DNA of 64,000 nt from an uncultured Aquimonas sp. (GTDB lineage: Bacteria > Pseudomonadota > Gammaproteobacteria > Xanthomonadales > Xanthomonadaceae), in the NCBI RefSeq assembly GCF_937888285.1, contig NZ_CALART010000029.1:82288-146287 (forward strand), given 5' to 3'. Of this stretch, positions 42,966 to 51,807 are shown one piece after another. Made by a program: the position numbers and the translations under genes. The notes beneath the pieces were generated by a model that searched no databases, had not been told where the DNA came from, and saw nothing but the letters and a program-made list of their open reading frames with translations. How positions within the stretch are numbered: position 1 is the first letter of the stretch; every line of letters starts with the position of its first letter.

Positions 42966-43634
42966 TCAGTCAGGGCGCAGCTGCGAGGGCCGCGTCGCCA
43001 GGCCCCGGCGCCACAGCACCGCGAACTCCAGCAGTTCGCGGGAGTCGCGCAGCGCCAGCTTGTCCTTGATCTGGGCGCGGTAGTGCTCGACGGTCTTGAC
43101 CGATAGACCGAGCACCGCGGCGATCTCGCGCGGTGCTTCGCCGGCGCCGAGGCGGCTGAACACCTCCTGCTCGCGCGCGCTCAAGCCGAGCGCGGCAGGT
43201 CGGCCGCCGAGGCGCAGGGCGCAGGCGTCGCTTGCGCAGTGATGGGCGGAGGCGAGTGGACAGTCGAGGGCGCAGTCGAGGGCGCGTCTGAGCCCTGCCT
43301 CGTCCGCGCCTTCCCACAGCTGGGCGCAGGCGGACACGGTCGTGGGCGGTCGACCGACCACGTCGTGGCGGGCGGGCCCCACCAGCAGCAGGCGTGGCAG
43401 CTGTTCCGGCGGCAGGCCAGCGCGCGCCAGCAGCTCCGGTTCGGCCAGCAGAAGCTGTGGACGCAGCTGCGGCAGTCGCTCGCGCAAGGCCGCAGGGTCG
43501 CTTACCGCCTCCAGCACAACATCAGGGTAGCGTTCGAGCAGCCAGTCCAGCAGGCCGCGGCGCAGCAGCGGCCGCGCCACCGCGAGCAGCACGCGCTGGG
43601 CCGCCAAGGGCTTGCCTTCACCAGGGCTCATCAC
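42966..43634 (-). CDS. LuxR/NarL-type regulator with a degenerate receiver domain
   Basis: 222 aa. The C-terminus is a clear LuxR helix-turn-helix (LSAREQEVFSRLGAGEAPREIAAVLGLSVKTVEHYRAQIKDKL, about residues 150-192). The N-terminal 120 residues have receiver-like strands, but the phosphoacceptor Asp is replaced in LRPQLLLAEPEL and no acidic pair is obvious near the N-terminus, so phosphorylation-independent control is likely. A Cys/His patch (CALDCPLASAHHCASDAC, about residues 117-134) is unusual and could bind metal or sense redox. Divergent from the GNAT gene, with a 96-bp gap. Confidence 0.82.
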   Translation of the reverse strand: MMSPGEGKPLAAQRVLLAVARPLLRRGLLDWLLERYPDVVLEAVSDPAALRERLPQLRPQLLLAEPELLARAGLPPEQLPRLLLVGPARHDVVGRPPTTVSACAQLWEGADEAGLRRALDCALDCPLASAHHCASDACALRLGGRPAALGLSAREQEVFSRLGAGEAPREIAAVLGLSVKTVEHYRAQIKDKLALRDSRELLEFAVLWRRGLATRPSQLRPD

Positions 43635-43730
43635 GAATTCTCCACGACGCCAGCGCGCGAGTCTGGCCGGCGCCGCGCTGGGCCGCTGCGAGTTGGATCA
43701 AATCCGGGCTTGGACCAAGGTGGGGGGCGA

Positions 43731-44282
43731 ATGACGAGGACGGAGCCGCATCTGCGGCAGGCGGATGTCGGCGACGCCGCCGCGCTGCTCGACATCTACC
43801 GGCCCTATGTGCAGGCCCCGGCGCACTGCTTCGAGCTGGTCGTACCCACCGAAGAGGACTTTGCGCAGCGCATCGCCCAGGCACGCACGCGTTGGGACTG
43901 GTGGCTGGCCGAAGCCGCGGGCGAGGTGCTGGGCTATGCGTACGCGGGCGCGCACCGCGCGCGGGCGGCCTACCGCTACAGCTGCGAGGTGTCGGTCTAT
44001 CTCGCGCCGGCGGCGCAGGGCCGCGGCATCGGCAGCGCCCTGTACGGCCGCCTGCTGCCCAGCCTCGCCGAGCTCGGCTACTTCAACGCGCTGGCGGTGA
44101 TCGTGCAGCCCAATCCTCGCAGCCTGGCCTTCCATGCGCGCCAGGGCTTCCGGCCGGTTGGCGTGTTCGAGCGGGCCGGCTACAAGCAGGGCCGCTGGTG
44201 GGACGTGGCCTGGCTGCAGAAGTGCCTGCGCGAGGGCGAGCCGCTCGCCGAGCCGGGCATACTCGACCCGCCCCGCCCCTGA
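43731..44282 (+). CDS. GNAT-family N-acetyltransferase (phosphinothricin acetyltransferase-like)
   Basis: 183 aa from the ATG at 43731, preceded by a GTGGGGGG ribosome-binding site; the longer upstream frame has no such signal. The acetyl-CoA loop is VYLAPAAQGRGIGSALYGRLL (about residues 89-109), and the C-terminal motif VQPNPRSLAFHARQGFRPVGVFERAGYKQGRWWDVAWLQK is typical of the Pat/YncA subfamily that acetylates phosphinothricin, methionine sulfone or similar amino acid analogues. The exact substrate is not predictable. Confidence 0.88.
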   Translation: MTRTEPHLRQADVGDAAALLDIYRPYVQAPAHCFELVVPTEEDFAQRIAQARTRWDWWLAEAAGEVLGYAYAGAHRARAAYRYSCEVSVYLAPAAQGRGIGSALYGRLLPSLAELGYFNALAVIVQPNPRSLAFHARQGFRPVGVFERAGYKQGRWWDVAWLQKCLREGEPLAEPGILDPPRP

Positions 44283-44291
44283 AGAACGCCC

Positions 44292-45953
44292 ATGGATCTG
44301 CTGCCCCTGCTCGCCGGCCTCGGCCTGTTCATGCTCGGCATGAAGCAGCTGGAGGAGGCCATCGCCGCGCTGGCCGGCGTGACCTTCCGCCGTTTCGTGC
44401 GCGACCACGCCAGCACGCCGATGCGTGGCGTCGCGGTGGGCACCGCCGCCACCGCGGTGCTGCAGAGCAGTTCGCTGGTCTCGCTGCTGGTGCTGGCCTT
44501 CGTCGGCGCCGGCATCCTGCCGCTGGCAGGTGCGATCGGGGTGATCCTCGGCGCCAACCTCGGCACCACGGCCACCGGCTGGCTGGTCGCCACCCTCGGC
44601 TTCAAGCTGAATCTCTCGACCCTGGCGCTCGCCCTCGTCGGCGCGGGCGGGATCGGCTCGGTGCTGCTGCCGCGCGGCGGCCGCCTGCGCGAGTCGTCCG
44701 CCCTGGTGGTGGGGCTGGGCCTGCTGCTGCTCGGCCTCGACATGATGAAGCAGGGCGTCGAAACCTTCGCTGCACAGTTCGATGTCAGCCCCTTCGCCCA
44801 CCTGCCGCTGTGGGCGATGGCCCTGCTCGGCATCGGCGTGACCGCGGTGATCCAGTCCAGCTCGGCGGCGATGATGATCGCGCTCTCGGCCCTGCACGGC
44901 GGCGTGCTCGGTCTTGAGGCCGCGGCGGCGTTCGCGGCCGGCACCGGCGTCGGCACCACCGTCACCGCGATGATCGGCGCCGTTGGCGGCAGCCCGGACA
45001 AGAAGCGCGTGGCGGCCGCCCATGTCGCCTTCAACCTGTTCAAGGCGGGCCTCGCCCTGCTGTTGCTCAAGCCGCTGCTGGCGCTGCTGGCCCTGCTGCC
45101 GGCGCTGCAGGATCCGCTGCTGCGGCTCGCGGCTTTCCACACCAGCTACAACGTGATCGGCATCGTGCTGGTGTGGCCGCTCATCCGTGGCGTGGCAGCG
45201 TTTCTGCAGCGCCGTTTCCGCGGCGCCCACCAGCTGGTCAACCGCTACCTGCACGGCACCGGTGCCGAAGTGCCCGAGGCCGCGGTCGAAGCGGTGGAAA
45301 AGGAGGCGCGCCGCGGCCTGTACATGGCGATCGGCCTCAACCGCTATGCCCTGCGCCTGCATCCGCCGGAGCGCAGTCCCTGGCTGGATGTGGAGGCGCG
45401 CGACCCCGCCGACGGCAGGCGCAGCTACGGCGATCGCTATGAGCGCCTGAAGCGGCTGGAGGGTGAGCTGGCCGAGTACGTGTTCGAGCTCGAAACCCAC
45501 GAACTCGACGGCGATCTGCTGCGGCGGCTGAATGCGCAGCTGCAGGCCCTGCGCGACGCGGTGATTTCGGCGAAATCGATCAAGGACATTCGCGCCAACC
45601 TGGTCGACCTGCGCATGGCCCTGCGCGAGCCCACCGACCGCTGGCTGCAGCGCTTCGAGCAGCAGGCCGAACAGTTCTACCAGCGGCTCGATGGCCTGCA
45701 GCCCTCGCATTCGGCCAGCAGCACGATCGAGCTGATCTCGCGCCTGCGCAACGAGATCCGGGAAACCCGCGATCAGGTGCTGGCCGAGCTGTACCGCAGC
45801 GCCGGCCGGCACCAGCTCGACGAGCTTGAGTTCTCGACCCTGTTGAACGTCAACCGCGAGCTGCATTCCTCGGCCAAGGCCCTGCTGCGCGCACTCAATG
45901 CGCACCTGCTGGAGCCGGCAAGCCTGGGCGCGGTCGAGGCGGCTTCGGGCTGA
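44292..45953 (+). CDS. Na/Pi cotransporter family protein with PhoU-like tail
   Basis: 553 aa. The N-terminal 310 residues form the Na_Pi_cotrans membrane domain with two inverted repeats, each carrying a QSSS motif (GTAATAVLQSSSLVSLLVLAFV near residue 58 and VTAVIQSSSAAMMIAL near 190). The C-terminal 230 residues are helical and PhoU-like. Such proteins import phosphate with sodium, or export it, across the inner membrane. Starts 9 bp after the GNAT stop, so the two may be one transcript. Convergent with the next gene, stops 3 bp apart. Confidence 0.92.
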   Translation: MDLLPLLAGLGLFMLGMKQLEEAIAALAGVTFRRFVRDHASTPMRGVAVGTAATAVLQSSSLVSLLVLAFVGAGILPLAGAIGVILGANLGTTATGWLVATLGFKLNLSTLALALVGAGGIGSVLLPRGGRLRESSALVVGLGLLLLGLDMMKQGVETFAAQFDVSPFAHLPLWAMALLGIGVTAVIQSSSAAMMIALSALHGGVLGLEAAAAFAAGTGVGTTVTAMIGAVGGSPDKKRVAAAHVAFNLFKAGLALLLLKPLLALLALLPALQDPLLRLAAFHTSYNVIGIVLVWPLIRGVAAFLQRRFRGAHQLVNRYLHGTGAEVPEAAVEAVEKEARRGLYMAIGLNRYALRLHPPERSPWLDVEARDPADGRRSYGDRYERLKRLEGELAEYVFELETHELDGDLLRRLNAQLQALRDAVISAKSIKDIRANLVDLRMALREPTDRWLQRFEQQAEQFYQRLDGLQPSHSASSTIELISRLRNEIRETRDQVLAELYRSAGRHQLDELEFSTLLNVNRELHSSAKALLRALNAHLLEPASLGAVEAASG

Positions 45954-45956
45954 GGC

Positions 45957-47336
45957 TCAGCGCGAAGCGGTGTCCGCAGCGCGCGGCGCGCCATAGGCCA
46001 GCAGCAGCGGCGCCAGCAGCGCGGCGAGCATGGGCCAGTTGAGGTAGCGGAACTCGGCGCTGCCTGAAACGAAGGCCAGGGGCAGCGCATAGGCCAGGGC
46101 GGATGCAGCGACCGCCCCGGCCAGCGCCGCGTGCGGGCGATCGCGCAGGAAGCCGGGCACGGCCGCCAGCCCCGCACCCAGCGCGAGCAACAGGTACAGC
46201 CAGCCCTGGAACAGCGGGCCGTCGGTCTGCGCGCGGCCGAAGCCCAGCAGGACCTCGCGCACCACTTTCGGCGTCTGCTCGATCGGCGGGTTGTCGCCCA
46301 GCGGCACGAAGCCCGGCATCAGCACCTGGTGGTCGGGCAGGGCGGCGGGGTCCAAGCCGAACAGCAGTTCGGCGAGGCGCAGCCGGTGCGCGAAGTAGGG
46401 GCCGGGGTGGTCGAGCGGCAGGCGCAGCCAGGCGCGCCGCAGCTCGGCGATCTGCTCGGCGCTGTACTCGCGGGCCAGCGTCGGCACCAGCTTGCCGCTC
46501 ATCAGCACCGTGGTGTTCGACCAGTCGGTGAAGTGCGGACGCAGATCCTCGACGGTGGCGCCGGGAACGACGAAGTCCGCGGGGAAGACCATGCGCCCCT
46601 CGGCCAGCGACACCGCCGCCATGTCCCACAGCGCCACCACCGACCACACCGCCTGGGTGCGCTTCACGCCCTCGGCATGGTTGGGCAGCTGGGCCAGGGC
46701 CTGCAGGCCCAGCGCCAGCACCAGCGCGGGCGGCAGCGCGGCGACGGCGCGCAGTACGGGGCGATCGCGCAGCGCCTGCAGTCGCGGCAGCTCGCCGAAA
46801 CTGCGCCAGACGATCCACAGCAGCAGCGGTGCGGCACCGGTGATGGCGTTGTGCCGGCAGGCGCAGGCGATCCACAGCATCAGCAGCGCCAGCAGGCGAT
46901 AGCGCCAGCCCGGATGGCGCAGCTCCAGGCGCAGCATCCACACCGCCAGCGCGAAGGCGCCGAGCATCGGCACGTCTTTCCAGATGTGCGCCGAGACCAG
47001 CAGCAGCGGCGGCCACAGGCCGAGCACCGCGACCGCCGCCGCACGCAGGCCGTAGTGGGCGTTGAGGCCGGCGGCGATACCGCCGAGCGCGGTCCACACC
47101 ATGACCTGCTGCAGCAGCAGCTGCGAGGCCGGCCCGCTCCACCAGGGTTCGATCCAGGCCCAGAGCAGGGTCTGCAGCGGCGGATGCAGGGCGTCGAACG
47201 CGCCCGTGCGCGCCTGCTGCCACTGGTAGGCGGAATCCCAGCTCAGCCAGCCCGGCGCGAAGGTCCAGAAGGCGAAGGCGCAGCCGGCCAGCGCCAGCAG
47301 CCAGGGCAGCCAGTCTTCGCGCACGGCGCGGCTCAC
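45957..47336 (-). CDS. Polytopic membrane protein, GT-C glycosyltransferase-like
   Basis: 459 aa from a GTG that overlaps the zapE stop (GTGA). About ten to twelve hydrophobic segments span the whole chain. The first loop has WDSAYQWQQARTGAFDALHPPLQTLLW (about residues 30-56), like the acidic-plus-HPP loop of GT-C type glycosyltransferases (DUF-type, GT39/GT83 relatives). No other domain is recognised. It is the third gene of an operon with an alpha/beta hydrolase and zapE. A lipid-linked sugar transfer role is possible but not shown. Confidence 0.65.
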   Translation of the reverse strand: MSRAVREDWLPWLLALAGCAFAFWTFAPGWLSWDSAYQWQQARTGAFDALHPPLQTLLWAWIEPWWSGPASQLLLQQVMVWTALGGIAAGLNAHYGLRAAAVAVLGLWPPLLLVSAHIWKDVPMLGAFALAVWMLRLELRHPGWRYRLLALLMLWIACACRHNAITGAAPLLLWIVWRSFGELPRLQALRDRPVLRAVAALPPALVLALGLQALAQLPNHAEGVKRTQAVWSVVALWDMAAVSLAEGRMVFPADFVVPGATVEDLRPHFTDWSNTTVLMSGKLVPTLAREYSAEQIAELRRAWLRLPLDHPGPYFAHRLRLAELLFGLDPAALPDHQVLMPGFVPLGDNPPIEQTPKVVREVLLGFGRAQTDGPLFQGWLYLLLALGAGLAAVPGFLRDRPHAALAGAVAASALAYALPLAFVSGSAEFRYLNWPMLAALLAPLLLAYGAPRAADTASR

Positions 47337-48445
47337 GGCCGGTGCTCGCGGCCGAGGTAGTCCTCGCTCTGCATCTCGATGAGGCGGCTGCTGGTGCGTT
47401 CGTACTCGTGGCGCAGGCGCTCGCCGATGTAGATCTCGGGGATCGGCACGGCGGCAGCCACCACCAGATTGACCGCGCGGTCGTAGAACTCGTCGACCAG
47501 ATGCACGAAGCGGCGCGCGGCGTTGTCGCGATTCACGTCCATCTGCGGCAGGCCGGACAGCAGCACGGTGTGGAAGTCGCGCGCCAGCTCGATGTAGTCG
47601 GCCACCGCGCGCGGGCCCTCGCAGAGCGGTTCGAAGTCGAACCAGATCACGCCCTCGGCCTGGCGGCGGCAGGGAATCGTCCGCCCGTTGATCTCGCAGT
47701 GTGCGCCGCCGGGCTCGGCCTCGACCGTCAGGCGCTCGAACAATGCGTGCAGCTCGGCCTCGGCGCTGTCGTCGTCGGGCACCAGCCAGGTACGGCCCTG
47801 GCGCAGCTTGCGCAGGCGGTAGTCGGTGGCGCTGGCGATCTCGTGGACCACGCAGTGCGCGTTCAGCAGGGCGATCGCCGGCAGGAAGCGCTCGCGCTGC
47901 AGGCCGTCGCGGTAGAGATTGTCCGGCACCGTGTTCGAGGTGGTGACCAGGCACACGCCGCGCGCGACCAGATGCTGCAGCAGGCGGCCAAGGATCATCG
48001 CGTCGCCGATGTCGACCACGAAGAACTCGTCGAGGCAGAGCAGGCGGATCTCGTCGGCCAGGTCCTCGGCGACTTCGGCCAGCGGATCCTCGCGGCCCGG
48101 CAGGGCGCGCAGGCGCTCGTGCACCTCGGTCATGAAGCGGTGGAAATGCACGCGGCGCTTGGCCGCGATCGGCAGCTGCTCGTAAAACAGATCGACCACG
48201 AAGGTCTTGCCGCGCCCGACCCCACCCCAGAGATACAGCCCGCGCGGCGCCGGCGGCCGGCGCCCGCGCAGGCGGTCGAGCAGCCCGGCCTTCGGCGGAT
48301 CGAGCAGGGCGGTGTGGATGCGCTCCAGCTCGCGCAGGGCGGCCAGCTGGGCGGCGTCCTTGAGCCATCGACCGGCGGCGGCACCCTCAAGATAGGCGCC
48401 GATCGGCCCGCGGGAGGCGCCTGCGGAGCGCGCCGCCGCGCTCAC
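47333..48445 (-). CDS. zapE: Cell division ATPase ZapE (AFG1 family)
   Basis: 370 aa from the GTG that overlaps the hydrolase stop (GTGA). Walker A GGVGRGKTFVVDLFYE (about residue 75), the ZapE motif VHFHRFM and Walker B LLCLDEFFVVD are all present, plus sensor region LVTTSNTVPDNLYRDGLQRERFLPAI. ZapE is a peripheral membrane ATPase that interacts with FtsZ and is needed under low oxygen or heat. Length matches E. coli ZapE (375 aa). A longer frame upstream overlaps the hydrolase gene and is not used. Confidence 0.93.
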   Translation of the reverse strand: MSAAARSAGASRGPIGAYLEGAAAGRWLKDAAQLAALRELERIHTALLDPPKAGLLDRLRGRRPPAPRGLYLWGGVGRGKTFVVDLFYEQLPIAAKRRVHFHRFMTEVHERLRALPGREDPLAEVAEDLADEIRLLCLDEFFVVDIGDAMILGRLLQHLVARGVCLVTTSNTVPDNLYRDGLQRERFLPAIALLNAHCVVHEIASATDYRLRKLRQGRTWLVPDDDSAEAELHALFERLTVEAEPGGAHCEINGRTIPCRRQAEGVIWFDFEPLCEGPRAVADYIELARDFHTVLLSGLPQMDVNRDNAARRFVHLVDEFYDRAVNLVVAAAVPIPEIYIGERLRHEYERTSSRLIEMQSEDYLGREHRP

Positions 48446-49122
48446 GGATTCAGCAGCGGCGGCAGGTTGGCGCGCACGCCGTTCTTGATCGCGCCTCTGA
48501 GGTCCATCAGGCGACGGTGGAAGAAGTGCCCGGTCTCGGGCATGCGCACCAGGGTGGGCTTCTCCGGCAGGCCGTCGACCCAGTCGTAGACCGCCTGAGG
48601 CTCGACCACGTCGTCCTCCTCGCCCTGCACCACCAGCCAGGGGCAGGTCGGCGGCAGCACGGCGGAGAAATCCCAGCGGCCGGCCGGCGGCGCGATCGAG
48701 ATCATCTGCTTCACCGGCAGGTGGCGTGCGCCCAGCAGGGCGACATAGCTGCCGAAGGAGAAGCCGCACAGCCAGAGGGCGTCCTTGGGACGGACCTTCT
48801 GCACCCACTCGGCGACGGCCAGCAGGTCGAGCGTTTCGCCGCGGCCGTCGTCGTATTCGCCCTCGGAGGCACCGACGCCGCGGAAATTGAAGCGCAGCGT
48901 GCGCAGGCCGAGCTCGCGCAGGCTGCGCTCGGCCATGGTCACCACCTTGTTGTGCATGGTGCCGCTGTGCAGCGGGTGCGGATGGCAGAGGATGGCCGTG
49001 CCGGCGCGCGCGAGTTCGGGCTCGGGCACGTCGGCGACGACCTCCAGCGCGCCGGCGGGGCCGGGCAGCAGGATCTCGGCGGTGCCGTCCGGGAACTGGG
49101 CGGGGGCGGAAGCTGCGCTCAT
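48442..49122 (-). CDS. Alpha/beta hydrolase
   Basis: 226 aa. The nucleophile elbow GFSFGS (Ser near residue 122), an acidic EEDDVVEP loop (about 170) and MPETGHFFH (His near 197) form the catalytic triad. ILCHPHPLHSGTMHNKVV and FNFRGVGASEGEYD are typical of the small CocE/dienelactone-hydrolase-like family widespread in proteobacteria, often linked to zapE-like genes. Cytoplasmic; substrate unknown. First gene of a three-gene operon. Confidence 0.85.
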   Translation of the reverse strand: MSAASAPAQFPDGTAEILLPGPAGALEVVADVPEPELARAGTAILCHPHPLHSGTMHNKVVTMAERSLRELGLRTLRFNFRGVGASEGEYDDGRGETLDLLAVAEWVQKVRPKDALWLCGFSFGSYVALLGARHLPVKQMISIAPPAGRWDFSAVLPPTCPWLVVQGEEDDVVEPQAVYDWVDGLPEKPTLVRMPETGHFFHRRLMDLRGAIKNGVRANLPPLLNP

Positions 49123-49185
49123 CGTCGGGTCACGGCTCGGAGTGTGGGCACGGCGGGGGCGGGGCTCAGCGTCCGGATTCTACGC

Positions 49186-51024
49186 TCAGGGGCCTGCGGG
49201 CCGCGGCTGGCGCAGCACCAGGATCAGCGGGTCGTGATCCGAGCTGGCCCAGGGTTCGGCGCTGTACCAGTCGGGATTGCGCGCGAAACTGCGGTACTTG
49301 AAGGCCTCGGACTCGTCGGCATTGATCGGCCAGATCGCTGCGTCGCGCACATCGCTGGCGAGCGCCGCGCTGGCCAGCGCGTGATCAAGGCTGCCGGCGT
49401 AGCCGCGGAAGTTGTAGCTGGACTGGCCGGACCGCCCGCCCAGTTCCAGTGCATCGCGATAGCCGGCATTGCGCAGCAGGCGGACCGGGTCCTCCTGGCT
49501 GTAGGCATTGAGGTCGCCGACGATCAGGCGGCGTCCGCCATCGGCACCGCCGCTGGGGTCGCTGTCCAGCCACTGCAGCAGTTCGCGCGCGGCGTCGACC
49601 CGCGCGGCGTTCCAGCAGCCCTGGCCATCGCCCTGGTCGCGATTGCCGGCTTCGGCGCCCTCGCAGCCGCCCTTGGACTTCCAGTGGTTCACCACCACCG
49701 AGAACGCCGCGCCGCCGGCGCGCGGCTTGAAGGTCTGCAGCAGGGGCACGCGGCTGCCGCGTTCGAAGGCGCCACTGGCCAGACTGGCGGGCTCGCCAAC
49801 GGGCTCGACCGCGCGCTCGCGGTAGATCAGGGCGACCCGGATCTGGTCGCCGCCCAGCGGCTCGGACGTACGCACGAAGCGGTAGTCGCCGGCGTCCGCC
49901 GCGCCTTCGGCCTCGCTCAGCGCGGCGTTCAGCGCCGCCACCAGCTCGGCCAGCGCGCTGCGCTCGTCGTAACCGTCGTTCTCGACTTCGACCAGCCCGA
50001 TCACGTCGGCGCGGATGCCCAGCAGCACCTGCACCAGCTTGGCGCGCTGGCGCTCCAGGTCGGCGGCGCTGGCGGCACCGCGCGGGGTCGGGAAGCCACC
50101 GCCGCGGCCGTTGCCGTTGAAGAAGTTCTCCACGTTGTAGCTGGCCACGCGCAGGCCGGCACGCAGCTCGGGCGGCTGCGGACGTTCGGCCTGGCTGGCG
50201 ACCACCAGGTCACGGCGCAGCTGCAGCGCCCAGCGGTTGCCGCGCTGTTCCAGCAGGCCTTCGGCGCCGGCCAGAGTGCTGCCGGCGCGCAGCGGCGCCG
50301 CATTCGACAGCGGCTCGGGCAGGAACCACAGGCGCTCCGGATACTCGCTGCGGCGGCCATCGTCGAGGATCAGGCTGCGACGGTCCTGCTCCTGGGCGAA
50401 GGCGCGGCCCTCGGCGCCCGGCGGGAACAGGTCGCTGGGCTGGCGCAGGCGCTCGCCGAAGCTGACCGTGAGCTCGCCGAAGCGCAGCAGGCCGTCGTTG
50501 CCGCTGACCGTCAGCGCCGTCTCGATGCGCAGCCACATGCCCTCGTAGCGCTCGTAGTCCTGCGCGCGCGCCGGCGCCTCGCGCAGCACCACCGCGGCGG
50601 CGGCGGCGCGGCCGAGCACTTCGATGCGCGCGTCGGTGAGCGTGGTCATGGTGGCGCCCTCGGGGCCCAGCTCGCTGACCACGGCATTGACCCGCACGCG
50701 GTCACCGCGCCGCACGCGCGGCTCGGATTCGCGCGGCCACTGCACGAAGATGCCGTCCGAGCTGGCCGGATCGCCATCGTCCTCGCCGACCGCGTCCTGC
50801 ATGAAGAAACCGGCGAGGCCGCCGCTGAAGCTGCCGGTCACCACGCCCTGGATGCGCAGGCGCTGGCCCTCGAAGGGGCTGCGCTCGCCGCTGCCCTGCA
50901 GCTCGCCGATGCGGCGCGGGGCGGATGGCACCTGGGTGGTGTCCTGGCGGGAGCAGGCTGGCAGCAGCAGCGACAGCGGCAGGGCCAGCAGCAGGGCATG
51001 GCGGGCAAGGGCGGACAAGGACAT
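49186..51024 (-). CDS. ExeM/NucH-family extracellular endonuclease, lipoprotein
   Basis: 612 aa. The N-terminus is a lipoprotein signal (LALPLSLLLPAC, Cys about residue 24). Residues 35-260 hold OB-fold-like strands. Residues 290-610 are an endonuclease/exonuclease/phosphatase domain with ASYNVENFFNG, GLVEVENDG, VVNHWKSKG, GDLNAYSQEDP and SSDHDPL, the full metal and catalytic set. Family members degrade extracellular DNA in biofilms or for phosphate scavenging. It follows the cytochrome gene by 82 bp, with a hairpin between. Confidence 0.9.
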   Translation of the reverse strand: MSLSALARHALLLALPLSLLLPACSRQDTTQVPSAPRRIGELQGSGERSPFEGQRLRIQGVVTGSFSGGLAGFFMQDAVGEDDGDPASSDGIFVQWPRESEPRVRRGDRVRVNAVVSELGPEGATMTTLTDARIEVLGRAAAAAVVLREAPARAQDYERYEGMWLRIETALTVSGNDGLLRFGELTVSFGERLRQPSDLFPPGAEGRAFAQEQDRRSLILDDGRRSEYPERLWFLPEPLSNAAPLRAGSTLAGAEGLLEQRGNRWALQLRRDLVVASQAERPQPPELRAGLRVASYNVENFFNGNGRGGGFPTPRGAASAADLERQRAKLVQVLLGIRADVIGLVEVENDGYDERSALAELVAALNAALSEAEGAADAGDYRFVRTSEPLGGDQIRVALIYRERAVEPVGEPASLASGAFERGSRVPLLQTFKPRAGGAAFSVVVNHWKSKGGCEGAEAGNRDQGDGQGCWNAARVDAARELLQWLDSDPSGGADGGRRLIVGDLNAYSQEDPVRLLRNAGYRDALELGGRSGQSSYNFRGYAGSLDHALASAALASDVRDAAIWPINADESEAFKYRSFARNPDWYSAEPWASSDHDPLILVLRQPRPAGP

Positions 51025-51050
51025 CGGATTCAGGCTCCTGCAGAGACGAC

Positions 51051-51073
51051 GACGCCGCCTCGGGGGCGGCGTC
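51051..51073 (-). terminator. Hairpin between cytochrome c and nuclease genes
   Basis: GACGCCGCC and GGCGGCGTC form a perfect nine-base-pair stem with a five-base loop, between the cytochrome stop (51107) and the nuclease start (51024). No T-run follows on the minus strand, so it may be a partial terminator or mRNA-processing hairpin rather than a classical terminator. Confidence 0.4.
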
Positions 51074-51106
51074 GCAGGCTGGGTGTCCGCACGCGGCGGC
51101 AGCGGA

Positions 51107-51622
51107 TTACTTGAGGTTGTCCAGCATCCAGACGACCGAGGCCTCGACCTGCTCGTCGGTCAGCGAGGGGTTGCCGCCGCGGGCAGGCATGATGCCGGCG
51201 CTGCCCTGGTAGCCTTCGATCGCGTGCCTGACCAGGGTTTCGACGCCCTGCGGCAGGCGCTCCGCCCAGGCGGCCTGTTCCATCTTCGGCGCGCCGGCCG
51301 CGCCCGAGGTGTGGCAGGCGCCGCACAGCTGGTTGTAGATGTACTCGCCGTCCAGGCTGCCGCCGTAGGCGACCATCGAGGCCGCGGCCTTGGCGGCGGC
51401 ATCGGCCGCCGCGGCCATCGCGGCGGCGCCGGTTTCGCCGGCATAGACCGCGCCGATCGGGCGCAGGCGCTCGTTGGTGCGCTGCTCGGCCAGGGTGTTG
51501 GGTTCCTTGGGGGCGCTGTTGTAGAGCGCGCGGGCGCCGAGGATCAGCACGATCGTCAGCAGCGCGAGCGCTGCGATGATGGCCGAGAAGCGCTTCAGGA
51601 AGACTTGATCGTGATTGACCAC
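51107..51622 (-). CDS. Membrane-anchored c-type cytochrome (c5-like)
   Basis: 171 aa. A single N-terminal transmembrane anchor (FSAIIAALALLTIVLILGARALY, about residues 11-33), an Ala-rich linker, then a cytochrome c domain with haem site CGACH (about residue 100) and a GIMPARGG Met ligand (about 144). The closing VEASVVWMLDNL is typical of cytochrome c5/CccA-like proteins, electron carriers to cytochrome oxidase. Divergent from the histidine kinase, with a 185-bp promoter gap that shows no clear operator. Confidence 0.9.
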   Translation of the reverse strand: MVNHDQVFLKRFSAIIAALALLTIVLILGARALYNSAPKEPNTLAEQRTNERLRPIGAVYAGETGAAAMAAAADAAAKAAASMVAYGGSLDGEYIYNQLCGACHTSGAAGAPKMEQAAWAERLPQGVETLVRHAIEGYQGSAGIMPARGGNPSLTDEQVEASVVWMLDNLK

Positions 51623-51807
51623 GGGATCACCTGCGGAAGAGGTCGGTAGACGGCGTCGCTGCCCGAAGCTCCAGGCGGCGCGGAAACCGCAGGAGTATAG
51701 CGGCGGGCCCGCAGGCGGGAAAGCGTACAGGCGGCGCGCTCACGGATCGTGGATGACGTGATCCGGCCCAGCCGGTAGGCTGCGGGGCCCGCCTTCTCCG
51801 TCCGGCC

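Noticed and set aside
43698..45905. Long leftward open frame (735 codons) over the GNAT and Na/Pi cotransporter genes
   Set aside because: Composition is Ala/Gln/Arg-rich with no domain; it is the reverse shadow of two well-supported genes.
48517..51114. Long rightward open frame (865 codons) over the hydrolase and nuclease genes
   Set aside because: Low-complexity shadow frame; the opposite strand holds genes with complete catalytic motifs.
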